A stretch of DNA of 64,000 bases from Sorangium cellulosum So0157-2 (GCF_000418325.1 NC_021658.1:11732001-11796000); one strand, 5' to 3'; counted from the first letter of the stretch, positions 32,401-41,300 are shown. Notes: a model not told the origin generated them from the sequence alone. Translations and numbers: made by a program.

Positions 32401-34149
32401 CTCGGGAGCGACTGGGCCAAGACCCTCAAGGATCGCGCCGAGCGGTTCGATCAGGACCTGAAGCAACGAGGGAAAGACGCACTCCACGAGCTCCTCGGCC
32501 CCCGCACACAGCCGCCGCAGGAGCTCCAGGACGATGGCGTGGGCGGCTCGGGCGAACTGCTCGCCGGAGCCGCAGCGCCGGGCGCGACCCCCTCCCCCAC
32601 GCCGACCACCGCCGGAGGAGCTGCCCAGGTCGAGCCGAGCGCCCAGGGCCCAGGGAAAACGCTCGACCAGCTGCTCGGCTCGCTCGACGAGCAGAGCCGC
32701 GCGTGGGCGCAACCGGCCACCGACGAGAACAAGAAGGACGCCATACGGCTCTTGACCGGGCTGCTCCAGCAACAGAACGTGCGCCCCTCGGTCATCGACA
32801 GGCTGCGCGAGCTCATCGAGAACCCCGCCTCGCTCTCGCAGTCTGCCTTCACCAACTGCGCGCTCACCAGCATCCTCTACCCGACGCTGAAGGACGATCT
32901 CGCCACCACCTCCCACCTTGTCGCGGCGATCTTCACGGGCAAGCTGCTCGGCAAATTCGCGGATTCCACTGGGGCCGACCCCTTCCAGCCGCAGGGCTCT
33001 GGCAAGGGGGCGCTCAGCGACAGCCTGGACCTCATCCGGCGCGTGATGACAGGAGATGTCCCGCAAGCGCTCGGCCCGGCTCCTACCAGGCCGCTCGTCA
33101 ACGGCCTCCGGACCGCCAAGGCCAAGGGCGACAGCCTGAAGGAGGCCACGGACCGAGCGGCGGTGGAGCGCCATCTCCTCGACCATCTGCTCACCCGCGG
33201 CCTCGTCGAGATGCTCGGCCCCGGCGCCCTCGCGAAGCTCGAGCAGCAGACCGACCGCGCCAATCAGCCCAGCGTCGCCGCGGCGCAGGGTGACCTGTTG
33301 GCCTCGGCGAACTCGGTCTCGAGCATCTTCAACGCGGCGCTCGGAGCGAACGCCACCGTCATGACCAGGAGCTCCCCCGGGGGCTACGACGTCACGCGCG
33401 TCAATGACGCCCTTCAGCAGGCGGACCAGGCAGGGTTTGCGGTCGCCACCGTGATGGACGGCGAGGCGCTCTGGAGCGCAGCGGAGGCGTATGAGGCCAG
33501 CTCCGCGGCTCCGTATGCTCCCGAGTACGTCGCGCGGCTCGGCGAGCCCGCGACGATCGTGCCCCACCATGCCCCGATCGACGGGGAGATCAAGGATCTC
33601 GGCGACTCCTTCCTCGTGCCGCTCCAGTCCTGGGGGCGCACCTTCCCCGTACGGGTGAACAAGGAGGACATGCCGAAGGTCTTCGCGGCAATCACCTACG
33701 GCACCGCTCTCCCGTCGCGAGCGCCTTCTCCGACCCCCGCCTCTCAAGAGCAAGCTCCGGCGGATGTGCAGGCAGGGTACAACCCCGCTTCGAGCAGCGG
33801 GGATGCAGCAGCCGACGCGCAAGCGCAGCTCGATGCGATCGAGGAGGAGCGTGAGCCGCCGTCGGAGAGAGCGCCGGATCCGGCGACCGCCACCCCCGTC
33901 GAGGAGGTGACCTGGATCGTCGACAAGCCCGTCAAGAACACCATCTGGCGCACCGACACCGGCCTGATGAGCCGTGATCGGGCCCTACACGGTCTGTCCG
34001 CGATCTCCGCCCGGCTGAACAGCAGCGGCTTCCCCCCCGATCCCGCGACGGCCAAGGAGCGGCTCGGAGGCCGCTCCCCCGGGGGGCCGCTGCTCAGCGA
34101 CGCCGAGTGGAGCGCCTTCGAGCAGCTCTCCTCCACCCCCCAGGGCTAG
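22036..34149 (+). CDS. giant modular protein, central part (A, B, C modules)
   Basis: 4037 residues if begun at GTG 22036, but coding is open back to 21130 and no ribosome site marks this start, so it is probably internal to a larger protein. Module order by residue: A1 1-475, B1 634-1018, C1 1099-1475, B2 1499-1893, A2 1989-2473, B3 2551-2937, A3 3014-3499, C2 3539-3893, A4 from 3955, cut by TAG at 34147. B carries HExxH zinc-peptidase signatures; C carries a conserved Cys and His in a papain-like setting; A is unrecognised. Pro/Ser-rich linkers with recurring AIT(S/T)G and AGYNPAS words join them. Codon bias is strong throughout. It resembles an effector array; a natural substrate or delivery route cannot be read from the sequence. 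Confidence 0.75.
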   Translation: MTWIAANAVKISKWRTATGRRSRREAKQALPKLGDPLTRGGFPTDPADAKKKIGKRFPKGRLFSDAEWDAFKELSSTPEGQTWLKASGMLPHDQIEEYLSNGNTEKFRGFHKLHKPSKVVLASYVSRNSGDDGKRFEGTPPAAVALSMEARHTTDPARRDELKKQIDQGITKEWAKTFEHTEPNDAANTAMDRGAVLAPKTLKDTLTRAAPKSLSKDEALARHRQANEVLKNTFHLLQAGAEIYDAGSKSHVPLQGVPVAKLLSHGGRVNIQVPAGSPPYALTEFLGITDEHGNPRTGVFKRDYGTHHVSLRNGKFKEESGRGAMVKSKLDDTELYGMNPTIGGLGLKDFNGDVILPDGAHGHLFIGYRPPKPDRSGALQIGLETTGPGAPSTVGYVHNWRSTEKTANPISTVGGLKQDKIGDEKGKNARTVNLGKLGADWRGTLQDRADQFEREVKENPTEAIKNLVGPREIPPHDTHDTAARDADEASDGSPDESSDESSDDGSDRSERGSRGGDRRDPPGDAASDPKRGAEDPGQGGSDQRQRGAEQAPKGKAPREMPGDAPAQRTAKTPEASSPGPDAGTTQSAPGKAPERPGQPRPETTSPPPAQRTVKPTAITSGMQAPLPPPAAPKVGWLGKKLGTGGHGLGGMVSNKGAADREQALADQYALQIGPDDDGADDTHFSHKMLDHIEKALGDVPPEHITGSPTLRKIIRDLSSEQAASAYDELTDTINIVNPPKIPTFIYSRLNRRWSWQRKRMDRGAIRDYDGVDKEQDRALGITEDRHVMGGVSDVLANGNLLKWTMRHEVAHSIDKLVDWRSLAGEDRFGGWKVHSDTRDVEQVARAIFDKAGITDDEANNETDGVSLLKTFASFLHPPSRRGDMAPLEEFPAEAAPENPDLKKKLDKAVDTVKVAMAQPWTLDDGGASMLEVDGRIYHVDQYNNWVSYRQDARNNAVSNYQFSTPAEWFAETYAANYDPNPAPKAQLTQAVRDFFDNELSDLVNSGRERWQRINDNTRLAEQSTGTQPPAGSSANPSAASPSAITAGFSGDVTTGAPSGGSSAASSPRDATGGSQDSAPRDASGASQDGAAQETDGARERLGNTQAALQALVDASKTWSHPATAADKRDATKRLGDLMRSQGVDRSLVDRLAELIDDPDSLSHDQFAICTLQSVLHTQLTSDLAGFARVVAAEFTGKLFDRDGKQIADFSLAKQGEDRQGEDRARTSPQTTDDPIQSVIRGELPLKSAPIGNKLLQNGVKKAGAKRADVESKGRAWSDKHVLDYLLARGLGKMLSTLAPDQYQADADYTASVVPGYLDKAATRDEDAKGPSKKRGDLQLSADSLVTLFTSILGGDAQTMVAEDNYDVRRINDALARPEQAPFALAMFLDGKGLVERAAQFAKDPTTAKPFDKGVTTGTSSPHQVVIDGPITEDGDHYVVPLRTWQQSFSIKVKKDVLPSLFPVFTYGTYLPSRAPAASDATSDKAPAANDSDQAPVSNAWSKLTTGGGDPLGTGGRGLGGLFSNKGAAEREQALADQYELQIGPGDGAAGKHFSHKMLDRIEKILGELPPDHVTGNPTLRAIIRDLSSEQAASAYDELTDTINIVNPKLKNIEVPSWLYSRLNRGVSWQRYLMDRGAKADYDGISKEQDKALGITGRRQVMGGVSDALANGNLIKWTMRHEVPHPIDKLVDWRSLAGEDRFGGWKVHSDTRDVEQIARAIFDKAGITDDEANSETDGVSLLKTFASFLHPPSRREDMAPLEEFPAQAAPADPDLKKKLDKAVRTVKIAMAQPWTLVDGGATELEVDGRIYHVDQYDNWVSYRRDARDNAVSNYQFSTPAEWFAETYASYYDPDPAPRARLTQDVRDFFESELPDLVNSGRERWQRINENTRDAEQSAGPQPPAGSAASAITSGHNPAVSGDPGKPREASQDSAPRVPPGDAPADTLAGNNPASTTRDRAADPQAQLDEIEEEPPSARAPDPETATPVEEVTWIVDKAVKKTIWRTDTGMRSRERAKHALSAIQGPLSSSGFPPDPTTAKERLGGRFPRGPLLSDAAGSAFEQLSSPPQGQTWLNASGLLTHEQVEQYLSGDLSKNPEQFRGFDNLHDGSKLVLASYVSRQMNSGEAGKRFEGTPPAAAALSMEARHTTDPARREELKRLIDRSIVEEWSKTLEYTEPNDAATEAINKGAVLAPKSLLNTLTFTKGKVLSKDEVVERHGQSLEILKNIFHLLQEGAEIYDGASKSYVPVDNVPVAKLLSHGGRVNVQIPAGSAPYALMEHLGITDKNGKPTAGVFKRFVGTHHTSFEGGTLKEQGGQGAALLAKLDDTELYGINLAVGGLGLKDFNGDVILPDGAHGHMFLGYRPPKKNRPGALQIGMETTGPGAPSTVGYVHNWRSTEKTANPITSVGGLKLDKIGDASTKNARTVDLGKLGSDWAKTLKDRADRFEQELNQRGKDALHELLGPRTQPPQELQDGSGGSEQAPRDGERRDPPGEQGDSQPPARRSGNPATAITSGMQAPVRPPAAGAESSAAASATADPGTEQPSRAPTNVGWLGKKLGTGGHGYAGMRRNEGAADREQALADQYALQIGPDDGADDAHFSHKMLDHIEKALGDLPPEHITGSPTLRKIIRDLSSKEAASAYDELTDTINIVNPPKVRTFIYSRLNRRWSWQRKRMDRGAIRDYEGVDKEQDRALGITEDRHVMGGVSDVLANGNLIKWTMRHEVAHSVDKLIDWKTTLAGDDRFGGWKVHSDTRDLEEVARAIFAKAGITDAEAAHQTDGFSLLQRFTSVLDPSARREDMAPLEEFPAEVASGDPDLKKKLDKAVGTVKFAMAQPWTLDDGGASKLAVGGRIYHVDQYNNWVSYRQDARNNAVSNYQFSTPAEWFAETYASYYDPNPAPKARLTQEVRDFFENDLPGLINQGRDTWQRIRDNIARSAGNQPPAAGSSAITTGLNNLGDGQTSDPADMLAGYNPASNTGDRAADPQAQLDAIEEEPEPPSERAPDPATATPVEEVTWIVDKPVKNTIWRTDTGLMSRDRALHGLSAISARLNSSGFPPDPATAKERLGGRSPGGPLLSDAAGSAFEQLSSPPQGQTWLNASGLLTHEQVEQYLSGDLSKNPEQFRGFHKLHKGSKVVLASYVSRQMNGGEAGKRFEGTLPAAVALSMEARHTTDPARREELKRLIDQGIVEEWSKTLEYTEPNDAATEAINKGAVLAPKTLLNTLTFTKGKVLSKDEVVKRHGQSLKVLKNIFHLLQEGAEIYDGASKSYVPVDNVPVAKLLSHGGRVNVQIPAGSAPYALMEHLGITDKNGKPTAGVFKRFVGTHHTSFEGGTLKEQGGQGAALLAKLDDTELYGINLAVGGLGLKDFNGDVILPDGAHGHMFLGYRPPKKNRPGALQIGMETTGPGAPSTVGYVHNWRSTEKTANPISSVGGLKQDKIGDESTKNARTVDLGKLGSDWAKTLKDRAERFDQDLKQRGKDALHELLGPRTQPPQELQDDGVGGSGELLAGAAAPGATPSPTPTTAGGAAQVEPSAQGPGKTLDQLLGSLDEQSRAWAQPATDENKKDAIRLLTGLLQQQNVRPSVIDRLRELIENPASLSQSAFTNCALTSILYPTLKDDLATTSHLVAAIFTGKLLGKFADSTGADPFQPQGSGKGALSDSLDLIRRVMTGDVPQALGPAPTRPLVNGLRTAKAKGDSLKEATDRAAVERHLLDHLLTRGLVEMLGPGALAKLEQQTDRANQPSVAAAQGDLLASANSVSSIFNAALGANATVMTRSSPGGYDVTRVNDALQQADQAGFAVATVMDGEALWSAAEAYEASSAAPYAPEYVARLGEPATIVPHHAPIDGEIKDLGDSFLVPLQSWGRTFPVRVNKEDMPKVFAAITYGTALPSRAPSPTPASQEQAPADVQAGYNPASSSGDAAADAQAQLDAIEEEREPPSERAPDPATATPVEEVTWIVDKPVKNTIWRTDTGLMSRDRALHGLSAISARLNSSGFPPDPATAKERLGGRSPGGPLLSDAEWSAFEQLSSTPQG
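23935..25090 (+). repeat. module B, copy 1 (HExxH metallopeptidase-like)
   Basis: Runs from VGWLGKKLGTGGHG to RWQRINDNTR. The zinc motif HEVAH is at 24454-24468, followed downstream by PAEWFAETYA with a candidate third ligand or active-site Glu. This layout resembles gluzincins of the anthrax lethal-factor type (HExxH...EFFAE). Activity is inferred. Confidence 0.75.
25330..26460 (+). repeat. module C, copy 1 (papain-like candidate)
   Basis: Starts around ERLGNTQAALQALVDASKTW and ends at FPVFTYGTYLP. A Cys in QFAICTLQSVL (25540-25542) and a His in PHQVVIDGPI (26299-26301), followed by a PLRTWQQSF strand, are the conserved candidates for a Cys-His pair with a papain-like order. Confidence 0.6.
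26530..27715 (+). repeat. module B, copy 2
   Basis: Second B copy (GTGGRGLGGLFSNKG to RWQRINENTR). The zinc motif is HEVPH at 27073-27087; HExxH is kept, but Ala is replaced by Pro inside the motif helix, which may disturb activity. PAEWFAETYA is conserved. Confidence 0.75.
28000..29453 (+). repeat. module A, copy 2
   Basis: EVTWIVDKAVKKTIWRT to GPRTQPPQELQD. Very close to copies 3 and 4. It has DAAGSAFEQLSSPPQGQTW, with CAG at 28243-28245 where copy 4 has TAG. A run of nine C lies just before this codon. Confidence 0.85.
29686..30845 (+). repeat. module B, copy 3
   Basis: VGWLGKKLGTGGHGYAG to about WQRIRDN. Zinc motif HEVAH at 30202-30216 and PAEWFAETYA are conserved. Nearly identical to copy 1 through the IIRDLSS...NRRWSWQRK region. 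Confidence 0.75.
31075..32530 (+). repeat. module A, copy 3
   Basis: EVTWIVDKPVKNTIWRT to GPRTQPPQELQD. Almost identical to copy 4 over about 1.4 kb, which indicates very recent duplication or gene conversion. CAG at 31318-31320 aligns with the TAG of copy 4. Confidence 0.85.
32650..33715 (+). repeat. module C, copy 2
   Basis: LDQLLGSLDEQSRAW to AITYGTALP. Candidate catalytic Cys in SAFTNCALTSIL at 32857-32859 and His in IVPHHAPIDGEI at about 33565-33570, followed by PLQSWGRTF. Confidence 0.6.
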
Positions 34150-35360
34150 ACCTGGCTCAACGCCTCGGGCCTGCTCACGCACGAGCAGGTCGAGCAGTAC
34201 CTGTCGGGCGACCTGAGCAAAAACCCCGAGCAGTTCCGCGGCTTCCACAAGCTCCACAAAGGGAGCAAGGTCGTCCTCGCCAGCTACGTCTCGCGCCAGA
34301 TGAACGGCGGCGAGGCCGGCAAGCGCTTCGAGGGCACCCTGCCGGCGGCGGTGGCCCTGTCCATGGAGGCACGGCACACGACCGACCCGGCCAGGCGAGA
34401 GGAGCTCAAGAGGCTCATCGACCAGGGCATCGTGGAGGAATGGTCCAAGACCCTCGAGTACACCGAGCCCAACGACGCCGCGACCGAGGCCATCAACAAG
34501 GGCGCCGTGCTCGCGCCCAAGCCGCTCCTCAACACCCTCACCTTCACCAAGGGCAAGGTCCTCTCGAAGGACGAGGTCGTCAAGCGACACGGGCAGTCGC
34601 TCAAGGTGCTCAAGAACATCTTCCACCTGCTCCAGGAAGGCGCAGAGATCTACGACGGCGCCTCCAAGAGCTATGTCCCCGTAGACAACGTGCCTGTCGC
34701 CAAGCTCCTGTCGCACGGCGGCCGCGTCAACGTCCAGATCCCCGCCGGCAGCGCTCCCTACGCGCTCATGGAGCACCTCGGCATCACCGACAAGAACGGT
34801 AAGCCCACCGCCGGCGTGTTCAAGCGCTTCGTCGGCACCCACCACACCTCGTTCGAAGGGGGCACGCTCAAGGAGCAGGGCGGCCAGGGCGCCGCCCTCC
34901 TCGCCAAGCTCGATGACACCGAGCTCTATGGCATCAACCTCGCCGTCGGCGGCCTCGGTCTCAAGGACTTCAACGGCGACGTCATCCTGCCCGACGGCGC
35001 ACACGGCCACATGTTCCTCGGCTATCGCCCGCCCAAGAAGAACAGGCCCGGCGCGCTCCAGATCGGCATGGAGACCACCGGCCCGGGCGCGCCAAGCACC
35101 GTCGGCTACGTCCACAACTGGCGCTCCACCGAGAAGACCGCCAATCCCATCACCAGCGTCGGTGGCCTCAAGCTGGACAAGATCGGCGACGCGAGCACCA
35201 AGAACGCCCGCACCGTCGACCTCGGAAAGCTCGGGAGCGACTGGGCAAAGACCCTCAAGGACCGCGCCGAGCGGTTCGAGCAGGACCTGAAGCAACGAGG
35301 GAAAGACGCACTCCACGAGCTCCTCGGCCCTCGCACCCAGCCGCCGCAAGAGCTCCAGGA
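33898..35360 (+). repeat. module A, copy 4, interrupted by TAG
   Basis: EVTWIVDKPVKNTIWRT to GPRTQPPQELQD. TAG at 34147 replaces the CAG of the other copies; coding continues unbroken. Just before it this copy reads DAEWSAFEQLSSTPQG, like copy 1 and unlike copies 2 and 3, a sign of mosaic exchange. Confidence 0.85.
34147..34149 (+). other. TAG codon at a conserved Gln of module A4
   Basis: The frame reads QG-TAG-TWLNASGLL, whereas A2 and A3 read QGQTWLNASGLL and A1 QTWLKASGML. This is a single CAG-to-TAG change, independent of the TAGs in the upstream repeats. Confidence 0.9.
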
Positions 35361-38300
35361 CACCCAGCAACGCTCGGGAGATGGAGCGCCGGCGAACGTG
35401 CTGGCAGGCTATAACCCCGCGTTGGACGGCGAGAGCATGGCCGTCGATCCGCTGCCGCACACCGGCAGCGCGCAGGTCGAGCCGAGCCCACAGCGCCAGG
35501 GCAAGACGCTCGACGAGCTGCTCAGCGCGCTCGAAAAGCAGAGCCGCGCGTGGTCCGGCCCGGCGAACGACGAGCTCAGGCGACAGGCCGCGGACAGCCT
35601 GACAGGCGTGCTCGAGTCGCTGAACGTCGACCGCGCGATCGTGGACAGGCTGCGCGAGCTCATCGAGAACCCCGCGTCGCTGTCGCAATCCGCCTTCAGC
35701 AGCTGCGGCGTCACAAGCGCCCTCTACACGACGCTGAAGGGCGATCTCGCCACCACCGCGCACCTGGTCGTCGCGCTGTTCACGGGCCGGCTGCTCGGCC
35801 GGCTCGCGCAGGCGCCCGGGGCCCGGGAGCTCGGCGCGCAGCCGGATCCGGGCAGGGCGGTGCTCAGCGAAGACCTCGACATCCTCCGGCGCACGATGAC
35901 CGGAGAGATCCCGCGCGCGCTCGGCCAGGCTCCGACGCGGCCGCTCGTCAACGGGCTCAAGACGGCCGGGGCGAAGCGCGGCGCCCTGACCAAAGGCACG
36001 GACCGGCAACAGCTGGATCGCCACCTCCTCGATCACCTGCTCTCCAGAGGCCTTGTCGAGCTCCTCGGACAGGACGCCGTCGCGCAGCACGAGAAGCGAA
36101 CCGACGGCGCCAAGCAGCCCGGCGTCGCGGCGGCGCAGGGCGATATGCTCCTCTCGGCGAACTCGATCGCATCCCTCATGAGCGACGCGCTCGGGGCGGA
36201 CGTCGCGGTCATGAGCGGCGGCCTCTCCGAGGGCGACGTCACGCGCATCAACGAGACGCTCAGGCGCACGGATCGACCCGGGTTCGCCGTGGCGACCATC
36301 ACGAACGGCAAGGCGCTCTGGGAAGCTGCGAAGCGGCGCCGCGACGGCGGCGACACGGCGTCGCACGCTCCCGCGACCGTCGCGCCGCTTGGCGAGGACG
36401 AAGCCGAGAGCCGGCACCATTTCGCGATCGACGGCGAGATCACGGTCGACGGCGACGCCTTCATCGTGCCCGTCCAGTCATGGGGGCAGTCGTTCCCCAT
36501 CCGGGTGCCCAAGGCCGACATGCCGAGGCTCTTCGAGGTGATCACCCTCGGAACCTACCCCCCGCCGCCCGCCCCGGCCCCGGGCACCTCCGCCGAGCAG
36601 AAGGCTCCGGCGCACCTCGCACCGCGCGGACCGTCCGGGACCGCGCACGACGGCGCGGACGCGGCCGACCTGCTCGCGGGAGCTCCCGCGAAGCAGGACG
36701 GGGCCAGCGCCGCTCGCGGGCCTGCCGCAGCGTCGGGGAGGCCCAATCCCGGGAGCGTCCAGCGCATGTCGTCAGGGCTGTACCAAGCCCTCCAGGAGAG
36801 CGTCCCACAGCAGCGCCTGAACCAGGCGATGCACCTCGTCGACGACATCATCGGAGCGAGGCTCCTCCCGCAGATCCTCGATATCCTGCCCATCGAGCCG
36901 GCCCCCGCCAAGCGGCTCGCCGAGGAGATCGTCGAGAAGTGGCTGGAGTTCCACCCCGGCGTGCGCCAGCTGCCCCCGGGCGAGCTGCAGCGGCAGCTCG
37001 CAGCGCACGTCGAGGTCGTCGTGCGCACGCTCAAGCGGGATCAGGGCCTCCGTGCGATCGGCCGAGACAACGACGCAGAGGAGGAGGGCAACGCCACCGG
37101 CGAGACGCCTCCCGCCGCCGCAAAGACGAACGACCCGCAGCTCCCCGAGAGGTCCCCCGACGCGCCCGTCGACACGAACCCGCCCCCGGGGGAACCGGAG
37201 AGCGACGATGAGTCCGATAGCGACGAGTCGGAGAGCGACGACGAGTCGGAGAGCGACGACGAGGACGAGTCCGACAGCGACGACGAGTCCGATGGCGACG
37301 ACGAGTCCGATGGCGACGACGAGTCGGAGAGCGACGACGAGGACGAGTCCGATAGCGATGATGCGTCGGAGAGCGAGGAGAACCCGTTCGGCGGCCTGGA
37401 GATCGACCTGGCGCCTGACGTCGGCAAGCACAAGGCGGAGCAGCGCGAAAAGCAAAACCACAAGCAGCTAAAGAAGCCCAAGCGCGAGGGCCCTGCGCAA
37501 AATGCCATTCCCGAGTGGCTCTGGGGTGTGCCGCCCTACGAGCACCTGCAGAACAGGCTGATCGAGCGCTTCGATGACGACGCGGTGCAGCGCGCGCTCA
37601 CCGGGCTCCTGGCGACCGAGAAGGGAAGCTCGAGCACGCTCGCGCGGTTCCTGAACAACCGGATCAAGGGCGCCCCCGAGGGCAAGGACCCGGAAGCGGC
37701 CTTCAAGCGCGTGCTCGACGGCTACAGGAACGCGGAGAACCGCAGGCTCGCCTTCGACGTCGCCAAGGCGCTGGGCGCCCTCGACGCGCTCGAGCAGAGG
37801 CAGGGCATCGACCTCGCGGCCCTGCGCGAGCCGCCGCCGCCCCCGCAAAGAGGCGACGAGGAGACGCCGCGCGCGATCCTCAAGAGGGCCAAGGAGGGAC
37901 GCTGGGTCACCACCGAAGAGCTCGGCGTCATCCAGCGATCGATCGGCGAGCGCGCGTTCGCCGGCATGCTCGCGCGCGCCATGGACAAGGGCAAGGTCGC
38001 CAATACCCGCGGGATCATCGAGCAGCTGGTCCGCCACGCCGGGCGCCTCTCGGACCCGGCGCTGTCGCCGCCGCTCACGTCGACCTCGCTGGTGGTCGAC
38101 TCCAACCTGGTCGCCGATCTCTTGACGCCGCGCGACCGGCTGTCGCCCGCCAGGAGGGACATCCGCGATCAGCTGGAGTCGTTGATCCGCGATCAGAAGA
38201 TCACGGACCTGCGCCTCGCCAACATCAACATCGGAGAGCTGTTCCAGCACGACGACATCATCGGAAGCACGTTCACCACGGCCGACGGGCGAGAGCTCCC

Positions 38301-41300
38301 CTGGTACGGCATCCGGGTCGATCGCAGCCGGCGCGGCGCCGTGGCCCGCTACGACGAGGGGTTCGAGCAGCTGACGAGAGGCTCGGTGGGGGAGAAGAAG
38401 GGCAGCGCCGACCGCAGCATGCTCGCCGACGCGTTCTTCTCCGAGCGCGCCGGCGAGGGCGACGCGACCCCGGTGCCCCATTTCGCCACCAACGACAACG
38501 GCATCCTGACGCCGCTCCTCCATTTCGCCGGCATCGACGCGGCGGAGCGTCGCGAGAAGCCGTTCGACAAGTTCGTCGAGGAGAAGACCGGGGGGACCGC
38601 CTATTTCAGCCCGAAGGTCCAGGGCCGTGAGCTCAAGGCCCATGCGATCCTCACCCAGAGGAGGCAAGCGCCCCCCGCCCCCGAGAGCGCCGCGCCCGCC
38701 CGGAGCCAGCCCATCGGCGCGTCGCTCCTCGACACCCCGGTCGGATCCACCCTGCGGGTCCACGACCTGATCTCGCTCATCAGCACCTCCGGCTTCGGCG
38801 TCTACTTCGTCGGAGGCGCGGTGCGCGACGCTCTCAGCGGCATCGAGCCCAGGGACGTCGACCTCAAGACGAACATGCCCATGTCGCGGCTCGAGGAAGC
38901 GCTCCGCCGCGAATACCCGTCCCTCCCCGTCACCACCATCCCCGAACTGGGCCTGCTCCAGGTCGGCGGCGGTGATCATGTGGTGGACATCACGGCCGGC
39001 GACGACACAAGCGCGCCGGGCTCGTTCGACGTCATGGCCGACGCGCAGAAGCGCGACTTCCGGATGAACGCCATCTACCTCGACAAGGATGGCTACGTGG
39101 TCGACCCGCTCGACGGCATCGAGGATCAGCTCCTCGGCAGGCTGCGCTTCGTCGCCGACCCCGGCCCCGACACGACCGTCGAGGAGCGGCAGCGCGCCGT
39201 CGTCGAGCACCTGCACAAGGCGCCGTGGAACCTCGGCCGCGCGCTCAAGTTCTACAGGCGCGGCTACGTGCTCGAGCCCGAGATCCTGAACGCGTTGCGC
39301 GACAACGCCGAGAGCATCATCGACTCGATGAAGAAGCGCGAGGCGCCGCTCCGCGACAAGTCGCTGTTCCTGCACCAGACGCGCGTGAAGTCGCCGGAGC
39401 AGCTGATCGAGACCATGGAGGTGCTCGGCTTCACCCGGGGCGCGATCCGCACGCTCATCCCCGACGAGAAGGCCGGCCGCTTCGACGACGAGAGCTTCGC
39501 CTACGATCAAGACATCCTGCCGCGCTGGCGCGACACCCCCGACAACGACGCCAGGGATTACCCGCTGGGCGTGCCGGAGATGAAGATCGACGTCGCGACC
39601 GGCCGGATCTATCAATACCGCTTCCACGCCCTGCTGCCGCCGCAGCGGCCGGGGCAAGCGCCGGAGCGCGTCATCATCGACGTGGACCTGAGCGACCACA
39701 ACCAGCCAGGCCACAACGCGCCGCACTACCACGTCTACCGCTGGCGCGACCGCGACGGAAAGGCCAAGTGGGACAAGAAGAAGAACGGGTTCTCGGACAC
39801 CGGCCAGCCGGGCCGCCCGCCGATCGACGGCGACTACTACCGCGGCCCGCAGCCGTGGCGGTTCGACGAGGAGCTCGACAGCGATAGCGACGACTTCCTC
39901 GCGGACGCCGAGCGGCTCATCACGGACGCAAATATCGATTTCACGACGATCGGCGACCAGATCGACCTCGGCGGGCAGGTCAGGCTGCACCGCGATCGGC
40001 TGCGAGAGCTCCATCGCCGCGGGCAGCTCGGTAAGCTGCTCACGCTCGTCCAGAACCTGAACGACGGGATCGCCTGGTCCCCCAGGGACCAGGCCACGGC
40101 CGACCTGTCCGGCTCGCATCGCGGCCAGGAGCGGCTGCGCTTCAAGCCGCAGCTCGACCAGGTCGAGCCCTTCCTCCGCGACAGCGGCATCGAGGACCCG
40201 AGATCGATCGGCATCTTCGCCGAGGGCGGCCAGATGCGGCACGACGCGCTGCTGCGGCTCTATGACCTGGTGAGCGGCGAAGTGCGCCCGGATCTGCGCC
40301 GCCCGGCGGCCGCATTCGCGCTGGAGCGCGCCGGTAGCTATAACGAGTTCGTCGAGCGCTTCGAGTTCTACATCGCCTCGATGCAGGACAACCTGTCCGG
40401 CGCCGACGTCGAGGCCCTCTGGCAAGCGCAGCGGCAGGCGGCCCAGGAGGCCGGCGCCGTGGGCGACGTCACGCTCGGCGATGGCGACGAGCTGCGGGAG
40501 CGGCTCGCGGCGGCGGCCAGCGAGCTGCGCTTCGAGTCGGCGAGCACCGCCGCCTACCACGCGAAGAAGCACGCCGCCGACTTCCTGACGCCGGCGGAGC
40601 TGCAGACCGCGTCACAGGCGGACGTCGTGCGGCGTTACCTCGACGCCGCGCGCGACGTGGTCCGCAATGCCACCGCCATCGAGGCGCGCACCGACGAGAC
40701 CGGCGCGACCAACGTCGTGCTCTGGCACGGCGCGAACAAGGCCATCGCGCGGGTCAGGCCCGACGGCACGGCGCACCTCCTCACCAGCTACGCCCACGAC
40801 CGCCGCGACATCGCGCCTGCGGCGGCGTCCACCCCCCCGGCGGGGACCGTGGCGAAGAGCGCGTCGCGCTCCGGGGCCCCGAGCTCGCAGGTGAGCAACA
40901 CCGGCATCGAGAACATCGGCAACAGCTGCTTCCTGTCGGCCGGCCTCACGATGCTCGCGCACACCGACGCCTACTATGACCTGTTCGCGCCGCGCGAAGG
41001 CGAGGACCTCGACGCCGCAGGCCCCCGGCTCCGCGCCGCGGTGCGCCCGATCCTCGAGCAGATCCGGGCCGGCACGCTCGTCGGGGCGGAGAGGATGCGG
41101 GCGCTCGACGAGGTGCTGCGCGACACGGGCGTGCTCGGTGCGTCCTCCAGGACGACGCAGCAGGATCCCAGCGAGGTCCTCTTCAGACGCCTCTTCGAGA
41201 GAGCGAGCCTCGACACCGCCGGCGTGACCCTGGCCCAGAGGCAGCGGACCGACTGGAGGGGGGTCGATCTGCGCGAGACGGGTGAGACGCTGAGAGATCG

